DNA from: Alopecurus myosuroides
Taxonomy: Eukaryota > Streptophyta > Magnoliopsida > Poales > Poaceae
DNA length: 64,000 nucleotides
Direction: 5' to 3'
Assembly: GCA_028641055.1 (NCBI GenBank)
Contig: JAPCYS010000849.1
Span: 248,001 to 312,000, forward strand
Part shown: positions 45,520 to 57,750 of the stretch, piece after piece
Layout of the letters: every line of letters starts with the position of its first letter
How positions within the stretch are numbered: the first letter of the stretch is position 1
The notes under the pieces: model-generated
What the model was told of the DNA's origin: nothing
Database searches by the model: none
The model's input: the letters and a program-made list of their open reading frames with translations, nothing else
Position numbers and translations under genes: made by a program

Positions 45520-48050
45520 GAAGATGCTGGTTATGATCATGTCCAAGGAGCATCAGCTTAGGACGCGCCAGTTCAGCAGGCGCCGGATTTTGATCCCTCC
45601 ACTCTAGTTATCGGTTCTGCCACGGGTGTTGAGAAGGACACGCCAATGACAAAGAAGAGAGACCGGCAAGAATTAGCAAAGGTGCCTCAATCTTGATTCT
45701 CGAAATCACCTTTGAATCCATCCTCAGCTCTGAAGGACACGAAATATGGTGAGGAGGCTAGCAAAAGGAGAAGGACCCGGAGTTCCGGATCAAGTGACTT
45801 AGATGCAGGTTTTCCTTATAAACCTTCCCCTCGCTAGGCAATAAGGACTCCACATTCTCCTCAAGCATTTTTCCCTTTTGCGGGGAGGATCCGTTCTGAG
45901 TTAAGCCATTCATATCATGCAGATTCTCCAAAGTCTGGGTCTTCTCATTACAATGTTGAAAGTGATTTCTCTATCAACTCTGGGTAAATCATTTTTCCTT
46001 TGCAAATTATCATGGACCTGTATTTTTTGCCATTTGTTATATAAACTTATATTCTCTTTTTTGCAGTGCCCAAGCTATTACTAAGGCTATCCCAATTTCA
46101 GTAGCTGATCCCACAAGCAACTTGCAGAAGAAAACTATCGATGAAGTGATGGATGAACATGCGAACTCAATGCCGGTTCAAAGAGAAAGAAAAGGCTCTA
46201 TGCCTGATGTGCAAATGAAGGAAGAACCGACAGTTGTTCAGCTAGTTTTGCACATTGTTGAAGGGGATAAAGAGGTTGAGATCACCGGTTCCTAATATGT
46301 GGAGCGTTCCAGTACTTCCAAGCTTTTTTCCAAGGGCCTTAATGATGTTTAGCTGACTTCTCGTGGCAAAACTCCAATACCCGATTTGGGCTCTCTTGAG
46401 GGCCATGATTTTAAACCTTTGATCCAGGAGTTGTCCCAAAACCTGCTCCGAGAAGATGGCATTATAGCCATTTTGAAGAAAAGATACGAGGTAAACTTGT
46501 CTCCAAATATGCACATAGCCTCTAGCCCCCAATCTCTTAGTTTATACTTTTAGGAAAAACTTGGAGATATATTCCATTGATAACAAGCTGAAACTCTAGC
46601 CCCCAAGTGCTCGTTTATAAGTTTACTGTAGACCGAGACTTAGTTCTTATCATTGTTTATCTTTATGAAAAACTTCAACTCGTGTAGCCCCAAGTACCGG
46701 GTTGTGTGCGTGCAGCCACTCGGGACTTGAAATTCCGTATGCAAAACCATGAACTAAAATAGTGTAGCCCCCAAGTGTCTGGTTATCTCTTCCTGCGGTA
46801 AACTGGGACTTTCCCCTAGTTATAATCTGAATCAAATCAGCAAACTTGAAATTTCCAGAATTGAATATACTTAGTCATGTTTATCTTTGCAGGTTCTGGA
46901 AACTGGTTACCAGAGAGAAATTTCTAATCTGAAGAAACTACTTGCTGAGGAGGATGTTAAAACTGAGGAGACCAGATAACTACAAGAAAAACTGGAAGAG
47001 ATAGTTATGTCTGCTGCTGAAAATTTATCCAATGCTCAACATGATTTTGAGGAGAGGGAAAGGTTGCTCATTGCTAGGGAAGAAAACACAGAGGAGAAGC
47101 TAGAGGAAGTACAAACTGGGTTTAGCAACCTGATGGAACTGTTGGGCGATATTACCAGCATTGTTTTTGGTAAGATGGATTTCTTCCAGTTCATCCTATA
47201 ACTTTATTTGTGTGTCTTATTGTTTATAATCTGGGTTTCTCACATGTTTCTTATGTGTTTTTTAGGGATAATTCACTCCAAAAATCTGCAGATTCCAAAC
47301 TTGAAACTGAGGGCAATATTCACTCTAATCCAGTAGCTCTATGTTGGAGGAGGGGAACACATTAAGGCTGCCATGAACTGGGAAAAGGTTCCCCAGAAGC
47401 TGCATGACTTCTTACTTCAGCTATCCAATGTGCCCCAATGGATTGAAGAGCACAAACTATCCTCCTACCGCCACAGAGCTGTCAAAGTTATATCCTTGGC
47501 AAAGGCTTATCGTCTGGAACTAAAGCCGGATCTGCTCGTTGGGGTTTTTCGTCAATACAAAGTTGATGACAGCAAATATGAGAAGAAAGAATTTGCCAGG
47601 ATTGAAAAAGATTGTCGGGTGCAAGCTTGCATGATTGCTGACAAGATGAAGCTAAAGGAACTATTTTTCGGTTTATATCCGTAAGGGGAGGGTAAACCGA
47701 CTATCAGTCCTCAAAACATGACCGTGGTTCGACAAGTTCCAAAGAAGAGTCGTCTTTCAGTTCAGTCTACAACTTCCTATTCATCTGCTCCCTAGACCAT
47801 AACTCCATCTGCTTCAGCTCCTCTATGCCCCTTGTACGATCCGGATGATGTTTCTGATGCCTTGGTCTGCTGGAGTGGAAAAAAATTTCAGACCCGGGTG
47901 AAGATGAACCGGCTAGGGAAGGAGGCATCGGCGACACTTGTAAGAAAGACGAAGCTCCCAAGACCCAAGAAGTTGAAGATCCGGTAGCCGCTGGGGGTGC
48001 CGTTTTGGAGACTGCAGATCCTGCACAGCAGAAGGGCAAGTCTTTTCCTA
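45520..48050 (+). pseudogene. Antisense ORF of element G, 3' half
   Basis: Exon-like pieces: acidic/basic segment about 45520-45810; 46068-46491 (ITKAIPISVADPTSNLQKK ... LLREDGIIAILKKRYE, then a GTAAACT donor); 46893-47169 after a TTTGCAG acceptor, a coiled coil (GYQREISNLKKLLAEEDV ... SAAENLSNAQHDFEERERLL); 47266 to about 48050, with the conserved C-terminal block (KVPQKLHDFLLQLSNVPQWI, AVKVISLAKAYRLELKPD) and an acidic/Pro tail. It matches the end of the C antisense ORF in order and content. Stops at 46294 and 46350 and others show decay. Confidence 0.6.
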
Positions 48051-48690
48051 AACAAAAAAAACTTTTAGTCTGTGATAATAAATTCAGCCCTATGAGCTTG
48101 TAATAGGCTAGATAAACTAGTTATTTTTTAGTCCTATTTATTTTGATAGTGCAAATGTTCAGTGAAGGTACACTTTGGTATATAATAAGCTGGAATTTTT
48201 GCGAGTTCTACAAAATTTACCAGATTATGTGTTTATCAAACTTTTGCTAGTTCTCAAAACAGCTTTTCTTGGCTTTTTTGGCCCTTTTGTCTTTTCTTTG
48301 AAATTCTTGCACAGCCAGTTTATCACGTGACTTATTCTAGTGTGTCTAACTCTGAAAAAGTTTAGGGTCAGAATAAATCTTTTACATGATTATAAACTAA
48401 TTAACTTTATAGGTACACATCTAGGTCACAAATTCGCGTGTAACCACTGACTGGCAGGCAAGTTTAACCAAGAAATAGAATTTTCGCATATGTCATGTTC
48501 GAGGGATCTGAACTAAGCTTTGGCATCAGCCCCCCAAACAACCTTACAATAAATGATAAAAAATAAAGACTCTTCCAAACTGTGATAAGTTGGTGAAATG
48601 AGAGTGACCTAAATTTTAAGTCCTGCCAGCTTTATTCTAGTGATCATAATAAGAACATAGTGATTACAATGATCCTATGTGTAGTATGGG
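48051..48690. other. Non-coding gap between aORF and pol, element G
   Basis: AT-rich, no supportable ORF; same position as the gaps in B and C. I do not see strong sequence conservation with them. Confidence 0.5.
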
Positions 48691-49630
48691 TGTAACAGAG
48701 CTATATTCCATGGTTCTTCCTCGGATGTTCGTGACTTCCAGCGTCACGCACATCAATGAGGTAGTATGATCCGTTGTGCAAAATCTTACTGACGACAAAT
48801 GGTCCTTCCCAATGTGGGCTCAGTTTATGCATCCCATCTTTTGCTGAATCAGGCGAGGAACTAGGTCACCTTCCAAAAAATTGTGAGTTCTTACTCTGGG
48901 GCTATGATAACCGTGCAAGTCTTCCTGATATATGGTTGATCTAGATGTTGCGAGTTCTCGTGCTTCTTCCAAGGCATCCACTGAATTCTGACGAGCTATC
49001 TCATTTTCAGTTTCCACATATGCAAAAAAATCTTGGTGAATCATGGAAAATATCACTTGGCAATACAGCTTGTGCACCATAGACTAGAAAGAACTATGTG
49101 TAACATGTTGATCAGTTGGGAGTAGTCAATATGCTCTATAATAATGCAAGCAATTCTTCTACCCAACAACCTGCAGTGTGTTCAAGGGGACCTGAAGTCA
49201 GGGTTTGATAGCTCTCAGTAATTCCTGGTTAGCCCATTATGTATGTCCATTGGATTGCGGGTGTGTAACTGAAGCAGGGTCAAGCCTGATATGATCCAGT
49301 TCACAAAATTTCTGCATTGATCCTTCAGACAAGTTTGTTCCATTGTATGTGATGATACTGTGAGGATATCAAAATCTGAAAATCAGTTTCTTCAAGAACG
49401 TGACACTTGTAGCCGCATCACATTTTCTAACTGGTTCTGCCTCGACCCACTTTGTGAACTTGTCAACTACGACTAAAAGGTCAGTTTTCATCCCTGATGA
49501 AATTTTGAAGGGTCCAACCATGTCACGCCCCCAGACTGCGAAAGGCAAGTTTATTGGAATCATACGTAAATCCTGAGCTGGCATATGTTCCTGTCTTGCA
49601 TAATTCTGTCAATCCTCACAAGTTCGTACA
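48691..49630 (-). pseudogene. pol: Integrase remnant of element G
   Basis: 49584-49369 holds the start of the catalytic core (WPFAVWG-like INLPFAVWGRDMVGPFKI, FTKWVEAEPV). The second Asp and the Glu lie in broken sequence between 49100 and 49370. 49080-48820 holds the C-terminal part (FFAYVETENEIARQNSVD, RVRTHNFLEGDLVPRLIQ). Confidence 0.7.
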
Positions 49631-50110
49631 ATGAACTTAGCAAGAAGTTGATGCAGAACAGATTGAATGAACTTGTGAGGGTAAACTTGATAGTGCATCA
49701 GCTGCTTCGTTAAGCCGTCGATCAATGTGGTCAACTTGATAACCTTGAAAATGTCCTGCTAGCTGGGTAACCGCTCGTCCATAAACTACCATAACCGGGT
49801 ATTTAGAATCACATGTTCCTATGACTTGTTGAGAAATTAGGTCTGAATCTGCCAGGCATCGAATCCTAGTTATACTCATTTCCTTTGCAATTCAAAGCCC
49901 ATAGAGTAAAGCCTCATATTCTGCTGCATTGTTAGTGCATTTGAATGAGATCTTTAAACATACCGAAATTTATCACCTCGTGGTGACATCAAGACCACGC
50001 CGGCTCCTGATCCTTCCAATTGCTGCGACCCATCAAAATGCATGGTCTAATACTTGGTGTCAGGTTTCTCTTGTGGAACTTGCAATTGTGTCCTGCCATG
50101 GATAAACTCG
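49631..50110 (-). pseudogene. pol: aRNH remnant of element G
   Basis: 49879-49637 gives ITRIRCLADSDLISQQVIG and HIDRRLNEAADALSSL, the second half of the archaeal-type RNase H. The first half is in broken sequence up to about 50110. Confidence 0.65.
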
Positions 50111-50269
50111 ATTAGCGCCTAAGACTTGATTGAAGTTCTCGGCTCATATTTGATGTGATATGCTCCCATCTCAATATCCCACTTAGCAACTCAACCAGTT
50201 GCCTCTCTATGTTGTATAATGTCTAACAAAGGAGTAGACTGACAACTGTGATGGGGTGTTACTGACAAT

Positions 50270-51475
50270 AATGTTTTTGTTTACAACTCGCCATGAACAC
50301 GCCAAAAACCAGTTTCTGCCAATGTGGGTATATTTGCTTTGATCCTGTCAAGACTTCGCTAACAAATAAACAGGTCTCTGGATGATGCCTTCTTTTACTT
50401 CTTGGCTTCTCTCTAGAACTACCACCGCACTAACAACTATGTAGTTTGCATCAATGTATAACAACATAGGCTACTTTTTCTTAGGTGCCGCTAGTATGAG
50501 AGGGCTTGAGAGTTGTTTCTTGAGGGATTCCAGGGCATCATCAGCTTCCTGGTTCCAGACAAATTTGTCAGTTTTCTTTAAGAGCCGGTATAAAGGTATG
50601 GGTTTTTTCCAAGTCTGTTTATAACCCGGCTTACAGCTGCAACAAACCCTGTCAGTTTCTAGATGTCCTTTAGGCAAACCGGCTTTTTCAGGTTATGTAT
50701 AGCCTAAACATTTTCCGGGTTTGCCTCGATTTCTCTCTTTGAAATTTTGAAACCAAGTAATTTTTCGGCTGGAACTCCAATAACACAATTTGTCGGGTTT
50801 ATTTCCATATGGTACTTATGTAAACTGACAAATTTTTCTTCCAGATCAGAGTTCAAAGTATCACCTTTTTGAGACATGACGATACTATCATCCACAAAAA
50901 GCATGTATGTTACGCGCAATCTATTTTTCCAAACAGTTTTGGATACACCACTGATAAGTATCTTCTGTTTTCTTCAATCCAAAGGGCATGGACGTGTAGC
51001 AAAATGCGCCAAAGGGCGTGATAAACGAGGTCTTCTATTGATCTTCCTCTTTCATCTTGATCTGATGATAACCCGAATAAGAATCTATGAATCATAATAG
51101 TTCACAGCCAGCTGTAGAATCAATGATCTGATCCATGCGAGGGAGGCGAAATGGCTCCTTAGGGAAATCCTTATTAAGATCTATATAATCTATGCACATC
51201 CTCAAGGAACCGTTTTCTTCAGCACCATAACTAGATTTTCCAACCACTTTGGATGAAGTACTTCTACAATGAACCCGACTGCCAGAATCCACGGTATTTC
51301 TTTCTCCAATAGCCTTTCTTCTCTCGTCATTGAAGTGATAGAGGAACTGTTGTACGAGTATTAGTTTAGGATCCACATTTAAATTGTTCTCAGCAAGTTC
51401 CTTTGGAATACCGGGCATATCAGAAGGCTTCCATGCAAAAATGTCCCGATTCTCACGGAGGAACTTGATGAGCAT
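50270..51475 (-). pseudogene. pol: RT and RNase H remnant of element G
   Basis: 51475-51092: NRDIFAWKPSDMPGIPKELAE and MCIDYIDLNKDFPKEPF. 50919-50704: MLFVDDSIVMSQK, with FVDD at 50887-50898 in place of YVDD, and NPTNCVIGVPAEKLLGFKIS. 50677-50471: PLYRLLKKTDKFVWNQEAD. Several frame changes. Confidence 0.75.
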
Positions 51476-51488
51476 GTTTTCCTATTTG

Positions 51489-52140
51489 TTAGTAATATGC
51501 GCCCAATGCTGACCTGCTTTGAAGAGTCGCATGGGTGAAATTTACCAGTTTAGTATCCTGAGCTGATGTGAACTTTAGTTTAGACTCAGTGGATTGCTTC
51601 TTGAGCAAGGTCATATCCTTAGGATCCACTTGGATCTTGTATAACTTTAGTTGTTCTTGTGCAGATGCTGATTCTGCGTAAGTTGCATCTCTTTCCTCAC
51701 ACTCTAGAGCTACATCTCTGTCTCGTTTAACTGTAATATTTCCCTTTCGACCTGGCATTTTCAGTTTAAGATAAACATAGCAGGGTCTTGCCATGAACTT
51801 GGCATAAGCTGGTCGTCCAAACAGGGCGTGATATGGGCTCTTAAACTTGACAACTTCGAACACCAGAATCTCGGACCTGCAATTGTCCATGGTTCCAAAA
51901 GCAACTTCAAGGTAAATTCTTCTAGTGGGTGGGATGAATTACCAGGGACAACCCCGTGAAACACAATGGATGATGGCTAGAGTTGTTTCTCCTATAGGTT
52001 CATCCTCTTGGAGGTGTCATAGTATAATATGTTTATGCTGCTTCCACCGTCCATTTATATTTTATCCAGTTTATAACCTCCGAGCTATGGAGCTACAACC
52101 AATGCAACACCTCCTAGATTATTAACTCAAGGAGGGTGGT
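51489..52140 (-). pseudogene. pol: Protease remnant of element G
   Basis: 51890-51489 carries FEVVKFKSPYHALFGRPAYA and following linker. The active-site block MDGGSSINI is visible on the - strand near 52030-52060, preceded by a stop. Confidence 0.7.
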
Positions 52141-52507
52141 CCGTTTGATTCCAGGGTAGAGGTTGTTCTGGCCAGTTTACCACCTAGGCACTACTGGGGT
52201 CACAACGTTGACCGCATGCTTCTATAATTTCCTGTCCCTCCTGCATGAACTGGTTGTGAACACATGACACTGTCCCTGGCTAAGATGTTTGGGATTGCTT
52301 TGTAAACCGGATTGTCCACCTTGGTGAGGTCCTTCCTAATTCATCCCCTAGTTGCCTACGCCTTGATGGCCAGAACCGTGATTTCTAGGTCCTGAAATTT
52401 CAGTTCCTGAGTGACCTCCTCCTGGGTTTCCCGGCTTACCACCTCCATTTTTTATAGGTCCATGGTTGTTGTTCTCACTGGGACTATAACCCTACATTAT
52501 AAAATAG
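52141..52507 (-). pseudogene. gag: gag C-terminal remnant of element G
   Basis: Gly/Pro/Asn-coding text on the - strand, like the nucleocapsid linker of B (12230-12500), but without an open frame. Cut at 52507 by the LTR of H. Confidence 0.5.
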
Positions 52508-52575
52508 TGTCGGGGGGCTATCCCCGAGTAGGGGCAAGGTTGGGGTTGGTAAGAAATGGTGTTTGAGGTACTGCT

Positions 52576-52636
52576 TACCAAGTTGGGCCGTACCGAGTTG
52601 GGTCGTACCGAGTTGGATGGCTACCGAGATGGAGCT
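52576..52636. repeat. 15-base tandem motif in the H LTR
   Basis: TACCAAGTTGGGCCG, TACCGAGTTGGGTCG, TACCGAGTTGGATGGC, TACCGAGATGGAGC in direct succession. A CTCGGTAGG just after gives the inverse of TACCGAG. Confidence 0.8.
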
Positions 52637-53011
52637 ATCTCGGTAGGAAATGTGAAGAACCAGGATGAAGAAATGAGTGTCCGTCTGGATCGTCCGAGTA
52701 GCACCTGGAGGATCCGGATAGGCACAATGCTGCTCTTCTCTTAGAAAGGTCAATGGAGCCGTTGTAATCCCGCATATCCAGGGAGAGTACGAGCGTGCGG
52801 TTCAACTTACGAGTCATGATGATGCGTATGCATACGCTGGTACAGTGCGATGTATGGGCAAGGCCACGTCCTGTCTTTGACAAGGGGCACAGGACATGGC
52901 AGAGACCATGACAGCGAAGACTTTCGGGGTCTGTCAGCGGAGAAGCGGAAGCATGCGCTACGGCACAGTGTGTAGTCACCTAATCATGTACTATTCGTTG
53001 GTGGCCACCGG

Positions 53012-53018
53012 TATATAA
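53012..53018 (+). promoter_or_regulatory. TATA box in the H LTR
   Basis: TATATAA in GGTATATAAGGTGGCC, about 320 bases before the LTR end. Confidence 0.6.
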
Positions 53019-53339
53019 GGTGGCCACACCCCTCCTGTGTGACGGTCGCCCATTACGTAAGAACAGAAGTGCTGCTAGTTTGTTGAGAGAGAGATAGCAG
53101 TAGAGCTTCTTCCTCCTCTAGCTCCTTGAGCTTGAGGAACACTTGTACTCGATCACCAGATATACAGAGAGAGAGGCAGGATCCTCCACACGAGGGCCCC
53201 GAACCTGTGTAGATTGTGTTGTTTGCAGTATAGTGAGCGCGCCATCTAGGCGTGCGATCCCTCCCCTGACACCCACAGTGTCCATCGGCCCCAAACGTAA
53301 GCCATGCCATGGCATCTGTCTTTACATCACCACGACAAT

Positions 53340-53356
53340 TGGCGCCCACCGTGGGG
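53340..53356 (+). other. Primer-binding site of element H
   Basis: TGGCGCCCACCGTGGGG, two bases after the LTR; the same as in C. Confidence 0.9.
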
Positions 53357-53844
53357 CCAGCAGCTGCGCTGGCTGGGGTTTCTATCTGGATGGGACCCCT
53401 TCCTCGTTCGGGGGAGCGCGTGGTTTGTGGCCTTGTCCATAGATTCGGCTCCTTCGACTTCGTCACCGACAACGCCGGTGATTTCGGAGGTGGGCCTGTG
53501 CCCGTAGGCGGCTCTGTCATTAGCTTCGGTGCGCACTTGGTGTACGTCGCCACCGTCATCATCCGCGAGTACCCCAAGGTGGTGCTCGTTGCTGAAGATT
53601 CTCCTGCCGTTCTCGTCGTCCGCGGGTAGCACACTGGTGGCTCTGCGGGCAACGTGGAGATGATGATGACCGGTCCGGCTCCTGCTGCTGGCAAGAGCAC
53701 GACCGGTGGTGCTGAGGTTGCTGACAAGTCGATTCGACCTCTCACAAGCCGCTGGAGAGAAATGAGAACCAGCTGGGTTACAAGGGTCCTACTACATCGA
53801 CCGCGATACCGGCTCCCTTCGTCGACGTCATTGAGAAGCTGAGA
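53357..53844 (+). other. Leader of element H, with frame open across the primer site
   Basis: A frame from 53309 crosses the primer site (RQLAPTVGPAAALAG) and stops at 53629. A second stretch leads toward gag. As in C, the frame through the primer site encodes RQLAPTVGPA. I cannot tell whether it is translated. Confidence 0.45.
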
Positions 53845-56012
53845 ATGCCCCTAGCCGCGGATGCGGATCCGACGGTGTTGCGGCAGCAGCGCCAAGCCTT
53901 CCTGCTGGAGGCCACCGAGATGGCGAAAATCAGGAAAGAGTTCGATCTCGACCAGAATGAGTACAATAGGGATCATGGTCTTACTCCTGTTTGCAAGAAC
54001 CCTAGCCGGACAGGGATTATACAGAACCGAGGTGGAAATCTCGATGCCGAGTTGGCTAGAGGTGGTAGAACTGCTAGTAAATCTGCTAGTATGACCTCCG
54101 CTGGCAGGCCCAAGTATAGTTCTCCTGCTAAAACACTTAGGGCGGCAGAGGCAGTTGCTGCCGAGTTGCCAAATCTAACCGGTGAAGCTCGCATTAGGCA
54201 GCAGGACCAGTTTAATGAGCTTGTTCTTGAGACTCGCATGCAAAATGAGGATTTCCTAAAGGCAAATCTGGGAGCCGGTGCGTCTCATGTTGTTCAGTCG
54301 CATGGGGCGAGATCCGGAGGCCAGGCCTCCTCGCCTCATCACGGTGGTGGGAGATCTCGGAGTGTGAACTCCGGGAGGCATAAGAAGATCCAAGTGTATG
54401 ACCGGGCTGTCTCCGGAAAACAGTTAGCTGTAGAACGGCAGCCCGGGCAAGAACACATTGCTCAAGGTGGTGGCCATAATGCTACCCGAGTTCAGCAAGA
54501 AGGACAAGGAGGCAACCGAGATGGTCCATCCCGGCACCTGGCTGCCAACCCGGTTCAGCCTCAACCCGGTGCCGGACCTTCTGCTTAGTCACGGGTGGTT
54601 TCCCCTGCGGTCAACATAGTTCCCCAACCCGGTACCGGACGGCAGGACCAATACAATGATGGTTACTCGGCAATGGAGCAAGCCGGGTATCAAAGAAATG
54701 ATCGTTATGCTGATGCTCGAGGTGTTGGAGCTCGGTTGGGAGCACGAGTGCTGCAGACGAGTGACGCAAGATTCAAGCTGGATAGAATCTATCAGTCAGA
54801 TGAGATGGAGCTGCAAGGCCCAGCGCGACTGCTCAGTTTCGGTCCCCGGATCATGAATGAGCCGGCTGTGCCTATGTTCCAGCTGGCAAGAGGGACCCGG
54901 ACCTATGACGGCAGCACCAAGCTGGAAGATTGGCTGAATGACTATGTCACTGCCGTGCACATTGCTGGTGGTAATTGCGGATGGGCGGTGAGGTACGTGC
55001 CCCAGATGTTGGAGGACCCAGCCCGGATTTGGCTGAACAACTTGCCGACAGACAACATCAATTGTTGGCTTGATTTCTTGGAGGCTTTCATCAGCAACTT
55101 CATTAGCACCTATAAGAGGCCAAACCAGCCACAACAGCTCCCTACGTGCAAGAAGAGGGAAGAAAAGACTTACCGAGAGTATCTAACTCAGTGGAGCACA
55201 TTGAGGAACACCTCTGAAGGTGTGAATGAGTCTCAGGCCATTGCCTGGTTTGCTCAAGGTTGCCGACATGGCAGCATGCTATGGCAAAAATTGCAGAGGG
55301 ATATGCCGAGTAAACTGGCCGAGACCATCAAGATTGCTGATATGTATGCACTCGGAGATCCCACCTAGCTTTTGCTCGACTCGTTCGAGCCGAGAAGGAG
55401 GAACCACGGAAATGATGGTGTTAGGCGGAATGATTGCTAGGAATACCGGAACAAGAGGCGAGATGACAGGCCAGATATCCGCTATGGCTCGGATCACGTA
55501 GCCGCGGTTGATCCGGATCAACCTGATGCAGGAAGCAGCCAAAGGCAAAAGAATATTGGGACCCAGTATGGGTAGAACCAGAACCAGAACTACAGGAAGC
55601 AGTGGGCAGATCCCAAGCAGTCCGTAGATGCACCTCAATGGTTCACCTTTGAAATGATGAGGGATGGGCCGTACAGCTACCACACTCGGCATTCGAGTAG
55701 GCTGGCAAACCATATTTCCTGACAGTGCGGCTGGTGGGACCGGATTAAGAGCGAGGGGTTTGGCCAGTTGCCTCCTCCTCCGCCTCTGCCGGCTCTGGGT
55801 TCCAACATTCAGCCTATCCGGGCAGCAGCTCCCAGGCCTGCCGAGAACCAGAGAAGGGAGAACGTGAATCAAGTGGCGCAGGGGGCCAACAACAACAACA
55901 CCCGCAACAACTACAACAACAACAATCGCACCAACAACTTCAATCAAAACAACAACAACAATGACAATGCTGGTGGCGGAGGCCAAAATCAGTATTAGGA
56001 GCACCATCAGAG
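53845..56012 (+). pseudogene. gag: gag of element H, several stops
   Basis: Frame 53845-54588: MPLAADADPTVLRQQRQAF, a charged helix (EMAKIRKEFDLDQNEYN), then Gly/Gln/Pro-rich linker; stop TAG at 54586-54588. It continues in frame 54595-55368 with the retrotransposon gag capsid (FKLDRIYQSDEMELQGPA ... YDGSTKLEDWLNDYVTAV ... PARIWLNNLPTDNINCWLDF ... WFAQGCRHGSMLW). The C-terminal part to 56000 has more stops and a poly-Asn nucleocapsid tail (NNNNTRNNYNNNNRTNNFN). Upstream frame text suggests the true gag start may lie left of 53845. Confidence 0.8.
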
Positions 56013-56800
56013 TTACATGGTGTTCACCACTGAGCCGGATGACAAGCAGAGCCTACGTAGGAGGGCGATGGAAGTAAATGCGGTGATGCCGGCAGTGCCA
56101 GATTACACGCACTGGTGCGACCAAGATATCGTATGGTCTCGGGCTGATCATCCTAGGATCATGCCTAACCCGGGTAGCTATGCCCTAGTGGTGGACCCAA
56201 CCTTCATTGAGCCCAAGATCAATGTGAAGTTCAGCAAGGTGCTGATTGACAATGGCAGCAACATCAATATCCTATACCGAGATACCATGGAGAAACTTGG
56301 GTACGCCAAAAACATGCTGCTGCCAGCCGGACTACCTTCCACGGCATTGTGCCAGGAGTATCTTATGCTCCTATTGGCCAGGTTTGGATTGATGTGCTCT
56401 TTGGCACCAGGGAGAATTGCCGGACTGACTGCTTTCAGTTCGAGGTAGTTGATCTCCAGAGCCCATATCATGATTTTCTCGGCAGGCCAGCTCTGTCCAA
56501 GTTCATGTCATCTACTCATGCGGCCTATTTGAAGATGAAGCTTCCCGACCCCAATGGCATTATCACCATCTCGGGTGATTACAAGCGCTCTCTGAAGTGC
56601 GCATCAGCTGGATCACGGCTGGCCGAGTCAATGGTCATTTCGGCCGAGAAGAAGAAGATACACGAAGTGGTGGCCATCGCCCAGGCAGCTCAACTCGGCA
56701 TGCCCGGGATGCCTAGCTCTAACCATGGTGCCACTTTCCAGGCCTCTCAGGAGACCAAGAAGGTGCAAATTGAACCCAAGTTCTGAGAGAGTGTCGCCAT
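56013..56800 (+). pseudogene. pol: Protease of element H
   Basis: Active-site block VLIDNGSNINILYRDTMEK at about 56240-56297, followed by a frame change near 56350-56440 and then QFEVVDLQSPYHDFLGRPAL. DNGS here replaces DGGS of elements B, C and G. Confidence 0.75.
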
Positions 56801-57750
56801 TATTGGTGTCGAGTTGGAGGAGAAATAGGAAAGCACGCTCATCCACTTCCTCTGTGAGAATCGGGATGTCTTTGCTTGATCCAATCAGGATCTTCCAGGT
56901 GTCCAGAGGGAGTTGTTTGAGCACTATTTGCATGTAAGGCCGGATGCCAAGCCGGTGAAGCAAGCCCTGCGTCGTTTTGCTGCTGAAAAGAGAAAAGCCA
57001 TTGGTGACGAGATCACAAGGCTGTTAGCAAGCAGATTTATCATGGAGGTACTGCATCCGGATTGGCTGGCGAATCCGGTTATGGTCGAGAAGAAGAAGGA
57101 TGAACACATGGTCGTTGTGGTGTGGCGTATGTGCGTGGACTACACCGACCTGAACAAGGCCTGCCCCAAGGACCCATTCCCACTGCCCCAGATATATCGG
57201 GTGATCGACTCCACGGCGAGATGTGAACTTTTTTCTTTCATTGATGCATACTCTGGCTTCCATTAGATCCCCCTCAACCCGACTGGTCAAATAAAGACTA
57301 CTTTTATTACCCCGTACGGGGCTTATTGCTATCATGTCATGTGCTTTGGGTTGAGAAATGCTAGGGCCACATACCAGAGGTGCATGCCTAAATGCTTGCA
57401 CGAGCAAATAGGAAAAATTTGCAGGTGTATGTGGATGATATAGTAATCAAGACCAAGGAGAAACACACACTCCTAGAAGATATCCAAGAAACATTCGCAA
57501 AATTGCGAAAGTACCGGATGAAGCTCAACCCAACCAAGTGCACCTTTGGTGTCCCGACAGGGAAGTTACTCGGTTTCCTCGTGTCCACCCGAGGTATCGA
57601 GGCCAACCCCTCCAAGTTAAAAGCTATTGAGAGCATGTCTCTCCCGAGATCCTTGAAGGATGTGCAAAAATTTACTGGGTGCCTGGCTTTCCTTAGCCGG
57701 TTCATTGGGGAGAATGGGCGAGAAGCCTTACCTCTATACCACTCATGAAG
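56801..57750 (+). pseudogene. pol: Reverse transcriptase of element H
   Basis: 56913-57266: KAIGDEITRLLASRFIMEVL, MCVDYTDLNKACPKDPFPLP and SFIDAYSGFH, then TAG replaces the Gln of the YHQI block. 57392-57748: YVDD at 57428-57439 with IVIKTKEKHTLLEDI and KCTFGVPTGKLLGFLVS. Stops also at 56784, 56827 and 56878. Confidence 0.8.

Larger units (their letters stand above)
45520..52507 (-). mobile_element. Element G: old, heavily decayed Tat-lineage element
   Basis: Same architecture as B and C: antisense ORF on + (45520-48050), non-coding gap, then integrase, aRNH, RT, protease and gag on the - strand up to about 52500. Many stops and frame changes. Its left end is cut at fragment F, so the 3' LTR and the first half of the antisense ORF are missing. 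Its right end is cut inside gag by the LTR of H. Sequence identity to B and C is clearly lower than theirs to each other. Confidence 0.8.
52508..53337 (+). repeat. Element H 5' LTR
   Basis: 830 bp, TGTCGGGGGG...CACCACGACA. Contains 15-base tandem motifs (52576-52636) and a TATA box at 53012-53018. Confidence 0.85.

Noticed and set aside
53338..53360. tRNA-like sequence at the primer-binding sites
   Set aside because: Only the 17-base complement of a tRNA 3' end is present; no cloverleaf.
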